Positions 1 through 7,288 of a stretch of DNA of 64,000 nt are shown in pieces. Position 1 is the stretch's first letter, and each line of letters opens with the position of its first letter. The stretch comes from Arenibacter nanhaiticus (GTDB taxonomy: Bacteria; Bacteroidota; Bacteroidia; Flavobacteriales; Flavobacteriaceae). The stretch is taken from the NCBI RefSeq assembly GCF_900141935.1, contig NZ_FQYX01000008.1:1-64000 (forward strand), written 5' to 3'. The notes beneath the pieces were generated by a model. It saw only the letters and a program-made list of their open reading frames with translations, made no database searches and was not told where the DNA came from. A program made the position numbers and the translations under genes.

Positions 1-40
1 TTCATGAATTCCTTTAAAAAACAATAGACAAGCCATGAAT

Positions 41-305
41 AAAAAACGAACCAGGGTCGAGAGTCAAAGGTACAGTGTACCTTTGGCTGGAGGAGCCAGC
101 CGTAGCGTTGGCCTTTCTTGCGAAATGATTCATTCAGAATATTTTTTTGTCAGCACTTAAATTTTAGGAACTCGCTTTTGAAAAACAGCTAAATAAGATA
201 ATTCGTTTAGCTCAGACAGCCTAAAATCGCCAACGCGCAAGCTGGCCTCTTCACTAAAATAGTCCAGTGGACTATTTCTTAACCTTCGATCCTCATTCAA
301 ATTTT
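41..305. repeat. large inverted-repeat element, copy 1
   Basis: The element has a nested symmetrical layout. Its imperfect ends are A-rich with GAAnnAGGnTCGA (about 44-64) facing its complement at 285-305. Near the left end is a perfect small hairpin, CAAAGGTACA-G-TGTACCTTTG (65-85). Then comes an arm with GAGCCAGC and GCGTTGGC (about 91-113), whose complement is GCCAACGC and GCTGGCCTC (about 230-250). Near the right end is a second perfect hairpin, AAATAGTCCA-G-TGGACTATTT (257-277). The left 70 bases are repeated at 596-663. No coding capacity is seen. It resembles a MITE-like or structured-RNA element, but the family is not recognised. Confidence 0.6.
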
Positions 306-566
306 ACGATAAATTTTCGATAGGCCAGAGAAAAATAAAACCTTTAAAAAGACCCCCATATTGTCAAAAATCTTTTAAAATACAGATATATAAAGTGTTT
401 GCAAAGATTGGCTCAAATCGTTTAGGACGCTATTGGTTATATATTAATAAACAATCGTTTAAAGTTTTGTTTTTCCTTTTTTAAGGACAGTTCCTGATAG
501 TTTAATCTGTCCGCTTCTTCTTCATTTACTCATGTATTTGTTATTTGTTTTCAATAGGTATTCGTG

Positions 567-590
567 AACCGTCCATGACGGTTTCTTTTG
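567..590 (+). terminator. putative rho-independent terminator
   Basis: AACCGTC (567-573), a three-base CAT loop and GACGGTT (577-583) form a perfect 7-bp stem followed by a T-rich tail. It would end plus-strand transcription entering from 306-566, where no gene was found, so its client is unknown. It directly precedes copy 2 of the inverted-repeat element. Confidence 0.45.
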
Positions 591-827
591 CTTGTCCAGG
601 GCCGAGACAAAGGTACGGTGTGCCTTTGGATGGAGGAGCCAGCTGTAGCGATGTCCTATCGTGCTAAAAGCTACAGTCTAGAGGAATAGTTCTTCCTCAT
701 CGAGTTCGAAAAACCGGTTTCAAAACTTCGCGTCGCCTCGTATCTTCTCCACGGCGCCAGCTGGCCCCTCACGACAAATGCAAATTGTTGCATTTTCTGC
801 TCGGTCCTATGCGAATCAGGGTTTTTT
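589..827. repeat. large inverted-repeat element, copy 2
   Basis: This is a second, diverged copy of the element at 41-305. Bases 596-663 align with 51-121 with few changes and a 2-base gap, covering the CCAGGG start, the CAAAGGTAC/GTGCCTTTG hairpin and GGAGGAGCCAGC. The right half keeps the layout but not the sequence: the GCCAGCTGGCCCCTC arm lies at about 755-770 and a different perfect hairpin, AAATGCAA-ATTG-TTGCATTT, at 776-795. Hairpin positions are kept while the bases differ, which suggests selection on structure. Confidence 0.55.
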
Positions 828-968
828 GCTGCGCTGGCTTACTATCATATGACTAAAAATGTATTTGTTCAATATTTACCAAAAGTCATATTGACCAGTA
901 GTCCCGCAACATGCGGGGGAGGTACTGATTACTTTTTATTACTAATTGGTTATTGTTTACTGAATACC

Positions 969-1060
969 GCGTTAGGGATTGCAGCGGCATCCTTTTTTAG
1001 AGGGCCATGGGACCTTTAAAAAAGATACAGCGGAAAGAGCGACCCGATAGGGGAACGCCC
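969..1060 (+). repeat. dispersed hairpin repeat, copy A (variant)
   Basis: The outer motifs GCGTTAGGGA, GCAGCGGCATCC and GGGAACGCCC are shared with the copies at 25659, 40995 and 62149. The inner stem is different: here ATCCTTTTTT faces AAAAAAGAT, where the others use ATCCC facing GGGAT. The outer GCGTT and AACGC are complementary. It lies on the 3' side of the first tRNA-Phe gene, which is read from minus. Confidence 0.75.
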
Positions 1061-1124
1061 ATATACATATATAATATGGAACTTTGAACAATCTTTTGGG
1101 CCAACAGGAAAGGTGTAAAAAGAA

Positions 1125-1150
1125 AAAAGCCTCGTAAAAACGAGGCTTTT
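1125..1150 (-). terminator. terminator of tRNA-Phe copy 1
   Basis: AAAAGCCTCG, a TAAAAA loop and CGAGGCTTTT form a perfect 10-bp stem with T-runs on both strands. It begins 5 bases past the 3' end of the tRNA read on minus. An identical structure follows the second tRNA copy. Confidence 0.85.
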
Positions 1151-1154
1151 AAGG

Positions 1155-1227
1155 TGGTGCCTCCAGGAATCGAACCAGGGACACATGGATTTTCAGTCCA
1201 TTGCTCTACCAACTGAGCTAAGGCACC
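1155..1227 (-). tRNA. tRNA-Phe (GAA), copy 1
   Basis: A 73-nt cloverleaf reads on the minus strand. The acceptor stem GGTGCCT pairs with AGGCACC and is followed by discriminator A. The D-loop holds AGCTCAGTTGGTAGAGC. The anticodon loop CTGAAAA presents GAA between ATGGA and TCCAT. The T-arm holds GGTTCGATTCC. The 3' CCA is not encoded: A is followed by CCT. The gene is identical to the copy at 1506-1578, and its promoter and terminator are duplicated with it. It should decode UUC and UUU. Confidence 0.97.
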
Positions 1228-1247
1228 TTACTTGCTGTAAGCGGGTG

Positions 1248-1277
1248 CAAAGATAGTGGGTATTTTTAAATATGCAA
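1248..1277 (-). promoter_or_regulatory. promoter of tRNA-Phe copy 1
   Basis: On the minus strand, TTG (1275-1277), a 19-base spacer and TATCTTTG (1248-1255) match the Bacteroidota primary-sigma consensus TTG-N17..23-TAnnTTTG. The -7 box ends 20 bases before the mature tRNA start, leaving room for a short 5' leader. Confidence 0.85.
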
Positions 1278-1287
1278 ATAATCAGCG

Positions 1288-1313
1288 AAAATAGTCTAGA
1301 ACTATTTTTTTTT
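1288..1313 (+). terminator. possible AT-rich terminator
   Basis: AAAATAGT, CTAGA loop and ACTATTTT are followed by a run of T. The stem is AT-rich and weak, and no plus-strand gene feeding it is seen, so its function is uncertain. Confidence 0.3.
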
Positions 1314-1475
1314 CAGGCAAAAATGTTAAAATTAGAAATGTTGCCCTCAGCCGACCTGAAACCATGGTCCAAGATGAAAAATATGGCTTATTGTAAGAAT
1401 TTAATTCTTTTTCCATAGATGGGAAATCTCGGTATAAATTATAGGGCAAGGGTAGTGGAAAAGGTGTAAAAAGAA

Positions 1476-1501
1476 AAAAGCCTCGTAAAAACGAGGCTTT
1501 T
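1476..1501 (-). terminator. terminator of tRNA-Phe copy 2
   Basis: This hairpin is identical to the one at 1125-1150: a perfect 10-bp GC/AT stem with a T-run, starting 5 bases past the second tRNA on minus. Confidence 0.85.
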
Positions 1502-1505
1502 AAGG

Positions 1506-1578
1506 TGGTGCCTCCAGGAATCGAACCAGGGACACATGGATTTTCAGTCCATTGCTCTACCAACTGAGCTAAGGCACC
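1506..1578 (-). tRNA. tRNA-Phe (GAA), copy 2
   Basis: It is identical to the tRNA at 1155-1227: 73 nt, anticodon GAA, 7-bp GGTGCCT acceptor stem, no encoded CCA. The unit 1460-1607 repeats 1109-1256 over 148 bases and covers terminator, tRNA, leader and -7 box, so this is a tandem duplication of a whole transcription unit with about 200 unrelated bases between. Confidence 0.97.
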
Positions 1579-1598
1579 TTACTTGCTGTAAGCGGGTG

Positions 1599-1628
1599 CA
1601 AAGATAGAGGCAATTTTGTTATTTGCAA
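1599..1628 (-). promoter_or_regulatory. promoter of tRNA-Phe copy 2
   Basis: On the minus strand, TTG (1626-1628), a 19-base spacer and TATCTTTG (1599-1606) form a consensus promoter. The -7 box lies inside the duplicated unit but the -33 TTG lies just outside it and is matched independently. It is divergent from coaX, whose start is 54 bases away. Confidence 0.85.
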
Positions 1629-1681
1629 ATAAAAATCATAAAAAAGGTGTTTATTTTTTATTGATTTATAATCTTTGTAAC

Positions 1682-2410
1682 ATGAATTTAGTTGTTGATG
1701 CCGGAAATACTTTTGTGAAACTCGCTGTTTTTGAGAAAACTAAAGAGGTTTCTTTTCAAGTTTTTGCACTTGAGGATTTCTGTAAAAAAAGTAAAGAGAT
1801 TTTTAAAGTTTACCCGGAAATTAGCCATGCCATTGTTTCTTCAGTGGGTTTTTTAAGTGAAAAAGAAATTGCAATGCTTTCTGTTTTTTGCAAGGTTCAC
1901 GTTTTGTCGCACCAAAGTAAAGTGCCTTTTAAAAATTCTTATGCCACTCCCCAAACATTGGGAGTCGATAGGATGGCACTGGCCGCGGCGGCATTTTATT
2001 TTAATCCAGCGGGGAATACATTGGTTATAGATGCGGGTACTTGCCTTACCTATGATATGGTGAACGATTATGGCGAATATTTAGGCGGTGCCATTTCACC
2101 AGGGGTTGCCATGAGATATCGGGCCATGCATCAGCAAACGTCAAAACTTCCGCTGCTCGAAAAAGGAGAAATTATCGATTTCATCGGAAATTCTACCGAG
2201 TCGAGCATGCATAGCGGAGTGGTCAATGGTATTTGTAATGAAATAGATGGCGTTATAAGCCAATATAAACAGCGATTTTTAAATTTAACAGTAATTTTTA
2301 CGGGAGGAGACGCTCAATTTTTGTCAGAACGAGTAAAAAATACCATATTTGCGCATTCTAAATTTCTCCTATTGGGGTTAAATCATTTGCTAGAATACAA
2401 CAAACGCTAG
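1682..2410 (+). CDS. coaX: type III pantothenate kinase
   Basis: It phosphorylates pantothenate with ATP, the first step of coenzyme A synthesis, in the cytosol. The 242-residue product opens with the ASKHA-type phosphate loop (LVVDAGNTFVKLAVF) and carries TLGVDRMALAAAA, the central VIDAGTCLTYD and GGAISPGVAMRYRAMH motifs typical of CoaX, with GGDAQFL near the end. The frame is open upstream to 1616, but the motif must lie at the N-terminus, so the ATG at 1682 is chosen. An imperfect -7 box (AATCTTTG, 1670-1677) ends only 4 bases before that ATG. The next gene starts directly after the stop codon, so coaX heads the envelope gene run. Confidence 0.95.
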   Translation: MNLVVDAGNTFVKLAVFEKTKEVSFQVFALEDFCKKSKEIFKVYPEISHAIVSSVGFLSEKEIAMLSVFCKVHVLSHQSKVPFKNSYATPQTLGVDRMALAAAAFYFNPAGNTLVIDAGTCLTYDMVNDYGEYLGGAISPGVAMRYRAMHQQTSKLPLLEKGEIIDFIGNSTESSMHSGVVNGICNEIDGVISQYKQRFLNLTVIFTGGDAQFLSERVKNTIFAHSKFLLLGLNHLLEYNKR

Positions 2411-3679
2411 ATGATCAAAAACTTTGTAATTGCAATTTTATGCCTAACTTCAGTTAGCATATATGCTCAGAACAGTACGTCTTCTCCATATTCTTATTTC
2501 GGTATAGGGGATTTGAAATTCGCTGGTACAGTGGAGAATCAAATGATGGGCGGAATAAGTGTTTATGCCGATAGTATACACTTAAACTTAAGAAATCCTG
2601 CCGCTTATAGCGGATTGGGATTAACAACTTACACCGCAGGGATCTCTCGAAAGGAGACCAGTTTTAGGGGTAACGGAGTACGTGAAAATGCTTCGAACGC
2701 TACATTAGACTACCTGTCCCTTGGATGGAGCCTAGGGAAAGGATTTGGGATGGGATTTGGTATCATGCCGTATTCTTCGGTAGGATATAGGTTTAAGGCT
2801 ACCAGTACCGGTGCTAATGATGCGGAGGTTACGAATTCTTACTCCGGAGAAGGCGGCCTTAATAGGGCGTACCTGAGCATAGGATACGAATTGTTTAAGA
2901 ATTTTAGTTTAGGGATAACCTCTAATTATAATTTTGGAAAACAGAGTGCTCAAAGTTTTCAGAACATAGAAAATGTTCAATTGGGCTCTTTTTCAAAAGT
3001 GTCCTCAAGGATTGAAGGTTTCGATTTTAATTTTGGGGCTACGTATGCCCCTAGGATTAAAGAAAAATATACTCTTTTTACTAGTGTGTCCGTAAATACA
3101 CAGGCAAATTTAGTGTCAGAGAACGAAAAAACTTTTGGTTCCTATTCTACCGCCAACGGTATGGATGTAGAAGTTCGTACAGTGGATTTAGAAGCACAAG
3201 GCTTGGCTAGAACTGGAGTGCAAATCCCAACAACCACTAACATAGGGTTGGGGTTTGGAAAGGATATGAACTGGTTCCTGGGTGCTGAATATAGCTTTCA
3301 ACAACTGAGTTCTTTTGAAAATGAACTGTCGCCATCGAGCAATTTAGAGTATCAAGACGCACAGGCTATTAGAGTTGGCGGATACTATATTCCTAACTAT
3401 TCTGCCTTTTCTGGCTACTTCAATAGAGTAGTGTATAGGGCAGGTGCTAAAATATCAAAAAGTGGTATGCTAGTAGATAATAAAGAAATTAATGATTTTG
3501 GCATAACTTTTGGACTAGGGTTACCATTGGGAAGAACCTTTTCCAATATTAACTTAGGATTCGAACTCGGGAAAAGAGGAACACAAGCAGGAGATTTAAT
3601 CGAGGAGAATTACTTTAAAGTTAATTTAGGTCTTTCGTTGAGCGATACAGAATGGTTCAAAAAAAGAAAAATTAATTAA
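2411..3679 (+). CDS. putative outer-membrane beta-barrel protein
   Basis: The 422-residue product starts with a clear signal peptide (IAILCLTSVSIYAQ, cut after Ala-Gln). The remainder alternates short polar and aromatic strands with GFGMGFG, GLGFGKD and GLGLPLGR turns and ends in a strand-like stretch, as expected for an outer-membrane barrel. NLRNPAAYSGLG after the signal recalls the N-terminal region of FadL/OmpP1-like transporters, but substrate and family are not certain. It starts on the base after the coaX stop codon. In related Flavobacteriia the order coaX, this protein, a TPR protein and lptC is conserved, which suggests an envelope role. Confidence 0.7.
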   Translation: MIKNFVIAILCLTSVSIYAQNSTSSPYSYFGIGDLKFAGTVENQMMGGISVYADSIHLNLRNPAAYSGLGLTTYTAGISRKETSFRGNGVRENASNATLDYLSLGWSLGKGFGMGFGIMPYSSVGYRFKATSTGANDAEVTNSYSGEGGLNRAYLSIGYELFKNFSLGITSNYNFGKQSAQSFQNIENVQLGSFSKVSSRIEGFDFNFGATYAPRIKEKYTLFTSVSVNTQANLVSENEKTFGSYSTANGMDVEVRTVDLEAQGLARTGVQIPTTTNIGLGFGKDMNWFLGAEYSFQQLSSFENELSPSSNLEYQDAQAIRVGGYYIPNYSAFSGYFNRVVYRAGAKISKSGMLVDNKEINDFGITFGLGLPLGRTFSNINLGFELGKRGTQAGDLIEENYFKVNLGLSLSDTEWFKKRKIN

Positions 3680-3718
3680 ATTAAAATTATTACTTTAACC
3701 ACCTTAAAAAAATATACT

Positions 3719-5089
3719 ATGAAAAAGAAACTCTACATCGCAGCAATTGCCATTATGGGGGTTGTTGGTTTAGGGAATGCACAGGCACAAAATCCAGAGT
3801 GTATGACGAACCTCTCAATTTATACCGAACATGTAAAGGTTAAGAATTACGAGGCTGCCTATACCCCTTGGAAAATGGTGTACGATAACTGTCCTGCTCT
3901 AAACTGGGCAAACTTCCTTTATGGAGAACGTATTCTTAAGGATAGGATCAAAAAATCTGAAGGAGCAGAGAAAGAAGCAAATATTAATGCTTTAATGGAG
4001 CTTTTCGATAAGAGCGCGCAGTATTATCCAGCAAAAAACACAGTAGCAGGAGTAGCTATTGATAAGGTGTTGTTGAAGTACGATAATAAAATGATTTCTA
4101 ATGAGGAAATCTACAGCAGCTTGGACAAAGCTTTTAACGAGGACAAAGCGAATTTTAAAAACCCTAAAGCCCTTTACCTATATTTCTCTAGTTTGGTTGA
4201 TTTGAACAGTGAGGGAAAAAAAGAATTGGAAGAGGTTTTTGAGAAGTATGACATTATTACTGAAAAAATCGAAGAGGAAAACGATACGTTTACTGCTGGG
4301 ATCAATAAACTATTGCCAAAAGAAGATGCTGGTACGCTAACATCTAAAGAGAAAAGGCAATTGTCTTCTTATACTAGCTATTCTGAAAGCTACGGTAAAA
4401 TTACCGAGAGTATCGATAGTAAGTTGGGAGCTTTGGCGAACTGTGAAAACCTTATACCATTATACGAAAAGAACTACGAGGCTAAAAAAGGCGATGTTAC
4501 TTGGGTAAAAAGAGCCGTGAGTAGAATGTTTAGCAAGGAATGTACAGAAGATCCATTGTTTAAGAAACTGTTCGAGGCCCAATTGGCTTTAGAGCCTTCT
4601 GCTAGTGCCTATATGTATGGTGGTACCTTGAAAAACAACGCTGGAGATACCAAAGGTGCTATGGCCGATTTTAACAAGGCCTTGGAATTGGAAACAGATT
4701 CCAGAAAAAAATCGAATATTGCTCTAAAGATTGCTACTAGCTACAGAAATCGTAATAAATCGGCTTCTAGGAGCTATGCGCAAAAAGCACTGGATGCAAA
4801 CCCATCTAACGGAAAAGCTTATTTGTTAATCGCAAGTTTGTATGCCAATAGTGCCAACGATTGTGGTAATACTGCTTTTGAAAAAAGAGCAATTTATTGG
4901 AAAGCCGAGGATATCGCTCGCCAAGCAGGTCGTGTAGATCCTTCTTTGAGCGGTAAATCTGCTCAGGCCGCAGCCAGTTATGCTGCTAAAGCCCCTTCCA
5001 AAACAGATGTTTTTAACTCTGGGATGGCAGGTAAAACATTAACCTTCCCATGTTGGGTTGGTGGTAGCGTAAAAGTACCAAGCCTATAA
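3719..5089 (+). CDS. secreted TPR-repeat protein
   Basis: The 456-residue product has a signal peptide ending in NAQAQ, then helical repeats with TPR-like spacing. The clearest are YMYGGTLKNNAGDTKGAM with ADFNKALEL, and ARSYAQKALDANPSNGKAYL style repeats at about residues 300-390. Four or more cysteines (such as PECM, DNCPAL, ANCENL and SKECTE) suggest disulphides in the periplasm. It lies 39 bases after the barrel protein and 1 base before lptC, so co-transcription with LPS export is likely. It is probably a periplasmic scaffold or chaperone; the exact function is unknown. Confidence 0.7.
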   Translation: MKKKLYIAAIAIMGVVGLGNAQAQNPECMTNLSIYTEHVKVKNYEAAYTPWKMVYDNCPALNWANFLYGERILKDRIKKSEGAEKEANINALMELFDKSAQYYPAKNTVAGVAIDKVLLKYDNKMISNEEIYSSLDKAFNEDKANFKNPKALYLYFSSLVDLNSEGKKELEEVFEKYDIITEKIEEENDTFTAGINKLLPKEDAGTLTSKEKRQLSSYTSYSESYGKITESIDSKLGALANCENLIPLYEKNYEAKKGDVTWVKRAVSRMFSKECTEDPLFKKLFEAQLALEPSASAYMYGGTLKNNAGDTKGAMADFNKALELETDSRKKSNIALKIATSYRNRNKSASRSYAQKALDANPSNGKAYLLIASLYANSANDCGNTAFEKRAIYWKAEDIARQAGRVDPSLSGKSAQAAASYAAKAPSKTDVFNSGMAGKTLTFPCWVGGSVKVPSL

Positions 5090-5090
5090 G

Positions 5091-5699
5091 ATGAAAAAAT
5101 CTTATTTAAATATATTTTCAAACATTGCCATAGTTATTTCTATGGCTTTGTTTTTTTTCTCATGTACCGATACCTACAAAAGAGTAGGAGATGAGGCCGT
5201 AAAAAAAATATACCCCACAGGAGTGGCCCAGGACTTTGTGCTTACCTCTACCGAAACCGATGATAAAGAAGGAATAGATAATAAGGAAGCAAGATTGCAA
5301 TCGAGGGTAGTAGTCGTTTTAAAGAGTCCTTTGTGTAACGATTTTGACAATTTGGAATTTCCCCATCTAACCTTTCCAAAGGGACTGGTGGTGGAGTTTT
5401 TTGATGAAAAAGGTGAAAAAAGTACGATCTCAGCCGACTATGGTATTATATATTCCAAGACTAATTTAATAGATTTGCAAGGAAATGTCATTATTGAGAC
5501 CAGTGATGGCAAAAGGTTAGAAAGTCCTCAATTGTATTGGGACAGGGCCAATGAATGGATTTTCACTCAAGAGAAATTTACATTTATCAATCCAGAAGAT
5601 GGAACCGTTATGGATGGGGAGGGAATGGATTTTAATAGAGATCTGAGTTTTTTTAATGCCCATAGAACGTATGGGTTAATGAGTATAAAAGAGGAGTAA
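5091..5699 (+). CDS. lptC: LPS export protein LptC
   Basis: LptC passes lipopolysaccharide from the LptBFG inner-membrane transporter to the periplasmic LptA bridge. The 202-residue product has one N-terminal hydrophobic segment ending in FFFSC, which could act as a lipobox, as is usual for Bacteroidota LptC. The rest is a beta-jellyroll fold with the family's repeated pattern: YGIIYSKTNLIDLQGNV, then TSDGKRLESPQLYWD. The start follows the TPR stop by 1 base. lptE lies about 40 kb away in this window in another operon. Confidence 0.9.
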   Translation: MKKSYLNIFSNIAIVISMALFFFSCTDTYKRVGDEAVKKIYPTGVAQDFVLTSTETDDKEGIDNKEARLQSRVVVVLKSPLCNDFDNLEFPHLTFPKGLVVEFFDEKGEKSTISADYGIIYSKTNLIDLQGNVIIETSDGKRLESPQLYWDRANEWIFTQEKFTFINPEDGTVMDGEGMDFNRDLSFFNAHRTYGLMSIKEE

Positions 5700-5701
5700 T
5701 T

Positions 5702-5905
5702 ATGATTAAAGTTTTAAGATATACCGAATATTTGTATTTAGCAGTAGCTGTAGTTTCTTTGTTTACCATTTATGAGGAGTGGAACGTAGATAGGGATCGC
5801 GCCTATTTGTTTGTGTTCTTTGCGGTGATTTCTATTGGGATGTTTATTTTCAAAAAATCGTACCGTAAAAAGTTCGAAAATCGTCAAAAAAATAACAAGC
5901 AATAA
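5702..5905 (+). CDS. small two-helix membrane protein
   Basis: This 67-residue protein has two predicted membrane helices, at about residues 10-26 and 35-50, and a strongly basic C-terminal tail (KKSYRKKFENRQKN). It sits 2 bases after lptC and 2 bases before the CNNM gene, so it is translated within the operon. Small proteins of this kind are regularly found at this place in Flavobacteriia. No function is assigned. Confidence 0.7.
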   Translation: MIKVLRYTEYLYLAVAVVSLFTIYEEWNVDRDRAYLFVFFAVISIGMFIFKKSYRKKFENRQKNNKQ

Positions 5906-5907
5906 TC

Positions 5908-7197
5908 TTGGACACCGACATAGTTATTATTGTTTTATCCCTTTTGTTTTCTGCCTTCTTTTCGGGAATGGAAATAGCCTTTATATCTGCTAATAAAATT
6001 CATATAGAAATAGAAAAGAAGCAAGATGGTTACTTGGCCAAGGTATTGACCTTGCTTACCAAAAAACCGTCAAAGTTTATTGCAACCATGCTTATAGGCA
6101 ATAATATTGCCTTAGTGGTATACGGACTCTATATGGGAGAGTTGTTAATGAGTTGGTTTCAGGGGATGGAGACGGGATCAAATTCATTTCTGCACCTTTT
6201 GGTGACCGATTTTAGTCTGGTGGCCCAAACGGTTATATCGACCATTGTAATTTTATTGACGGCAGAGTTCTTGCCAAAGGTGTTGTTTCAGATTTATAGC
6301 AATACATTATTGCGGTTGTTGGCAATCCCGGCCTATTTTTTCTATGTGATTTTCTCGGTGATTTCCAATTTTATTATCTGGGTGTCAGATTTTATTCTTA
6401 GGGTTCTTTTTAAGACCAATGGTGATAAAGTTCCCCTGGCCTTTAGTAAAATAGAACTGGGAGACTATATAACCGAACAGATGGAAACGGTAGAAAAGGA
6501 AGATATTATAGATTCCGAGATACAGATTTTCCAAAATGCATTGGAGTTTTCCGCGGTGAAAGCAAGAGAAGTGATGGTGCCCAGAACAGAGATCGCTGCG
6601 GTAGAATTACACGAGACACCAAAAAATTTGGCAAAACTCTTTACGGAAACTGGTTTTTCTAAAATATTGGTCTTTAAGGATACCATCGATAATATAATTG
6701 GATATGTGCATTCTTATGAGCTGTTTAAGAAACCCAAGACCATAAAAAGTATCTTGTTGCCGGTAGAGTTTGTTCCAGAAACAATGCTGATCAACGATAT
6801 ATTAAATGTGCTTACAAAGAAGCGGAAAAGCATCGCCGTGGTGTTAGATGAATACGGGGGCACTTCTGGGGTGATGACTGTTGAGGATATTGTTGAAGAG
6901 TTGTTTGGAGAGATTGAAGATGAGCACGATACGCAAGATTTGTTCGAAGAGCAATTAAGCGAAAACATGTATAAGTTTTCGGGCCGTTTAGAGGTCGATT
7001 ATGTAAATGAACATTATAATTTAGAGCTACCAGAAAGTGACGAATACGAAACATTGGGCGGGCTGATTATGAATGAAACCGGTGAAATTCCAGAAAAGAA
7101 CTCCGAAATAAGGATAGGTGATTTTCTCTTTGTGGTCTTGGAGGTTTCTAGTAACAAAATAGATTTGGTTTCCTTGGAGATAGGTAAAAGGGACTAA
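5908..7197 (+). CDS. CNNM/CBS-domain transport protein (hemolysin C/CorC type)
   Basis: The 429-residue inner-membrane protein has an N-terminal CNNM (DUF21) region with four hydrophobic segments (residues about 1-165, including FSGMEIAFISANK). Two CBS domains follow (about 200-330, with AREVMVPRTEIAAV and VVLDEYGGTSGVMTVEDI), then a C-terminal CorC/HlyC domain (about 345-425). Relatives move magnesium or other divalent ions; the Flavobacterium gliding protein GldE is of the same family, so GldE is an alternative name. The start is TTG, 2 bases after the previous stop codon; the frame and spacing support it. Confidence 0.85.
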   Translation: MDTDIVIIVLSLLFSAFFSGMEIAFISANKIHIEIEKKQDGYLAKVLTLLTKKPSKFIATMLIGNNIALVVYGLYMGELLMSWFQGMETGSNSFLHLLVTDFSLVAQTVISTIVILLTAEFLPKVLFQIYSNTLLRLLAIPAYFFYVIFSVISNFIIWVSDFILRVLFKTNGDKVPLAFSKIELGDYITEQMETVEKEDIIDSEIQIFQNALEFSAVKAREVMVPRTEIAAVELHETPKNLAKLFTETGFSKILVFKDTIDNIIGYVHSYELFKKPKTIKSILLPVEFVPETMLINDILNVLTKKRKSIAVVLDEYGGTSGVMTVEDIVEELFGEIEDEHDTQDLFEEQLSENMYKFSGRLEVDYVNEHYNLELPESDEYETLGGLIMNETGEIPEKNSEIRIGDFLFVVLEVSSNKIDLVSLEIGKRD

Positions 7198-7288
7198 GGC
7201 TAATACGTCAAAAATTTTGATTTTTTTTAGTTTTTAATATTTAAAAAGAAAGTGGTAATTTGGCCACCATATTTAAACATTTTATATA

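Larger units (their letters stand above)
1..1154. other. gene-free region with repeats
   Basis: No convincing protein or known RNA gene is seen in this stretch; the frames are short and lack family resemblance. It holds two copies of a large inverted-repeat element (about 41-305 and 589-827), a plus-strand terminator-like hairpin between them (567-590), a small GC hairpin (arms 903-908 and 912-917), an inverted repeat (847-854 with 884-891), one copy of a dispersed hairpin repeat (969-1060) and the terminator of the first tRNA-Phe. I checked by eye for tmRNA, RNase P and 6S hallmarks and saw none. The left neighbour lies outside the window. Confidence 0.6.

Noticed and set aside
41-827. The inverted-repeat pair as a CRISPR array or insertion sequence
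   Set aside because: There are only two diverged copies, no regular spacers and no transposase or cas gene nearby.
997-1563. Two minus-strand reading frames with the same 24-residue start (997-1212 and 1282-1563)
   Set aside because: Both run through the two tRNA-Phe genes; the shared protein start is simply the translated tRNA and terminator duplicate.
1109-1607. Duplicate tRNA-Phe as attachment sites of an integrated element
   Set aside because: The 351-base unit between the repeats has no integrase or cargo, and the repeat covers a full promoter-tRNA-terminator unit rather than a tRNA 3' end.
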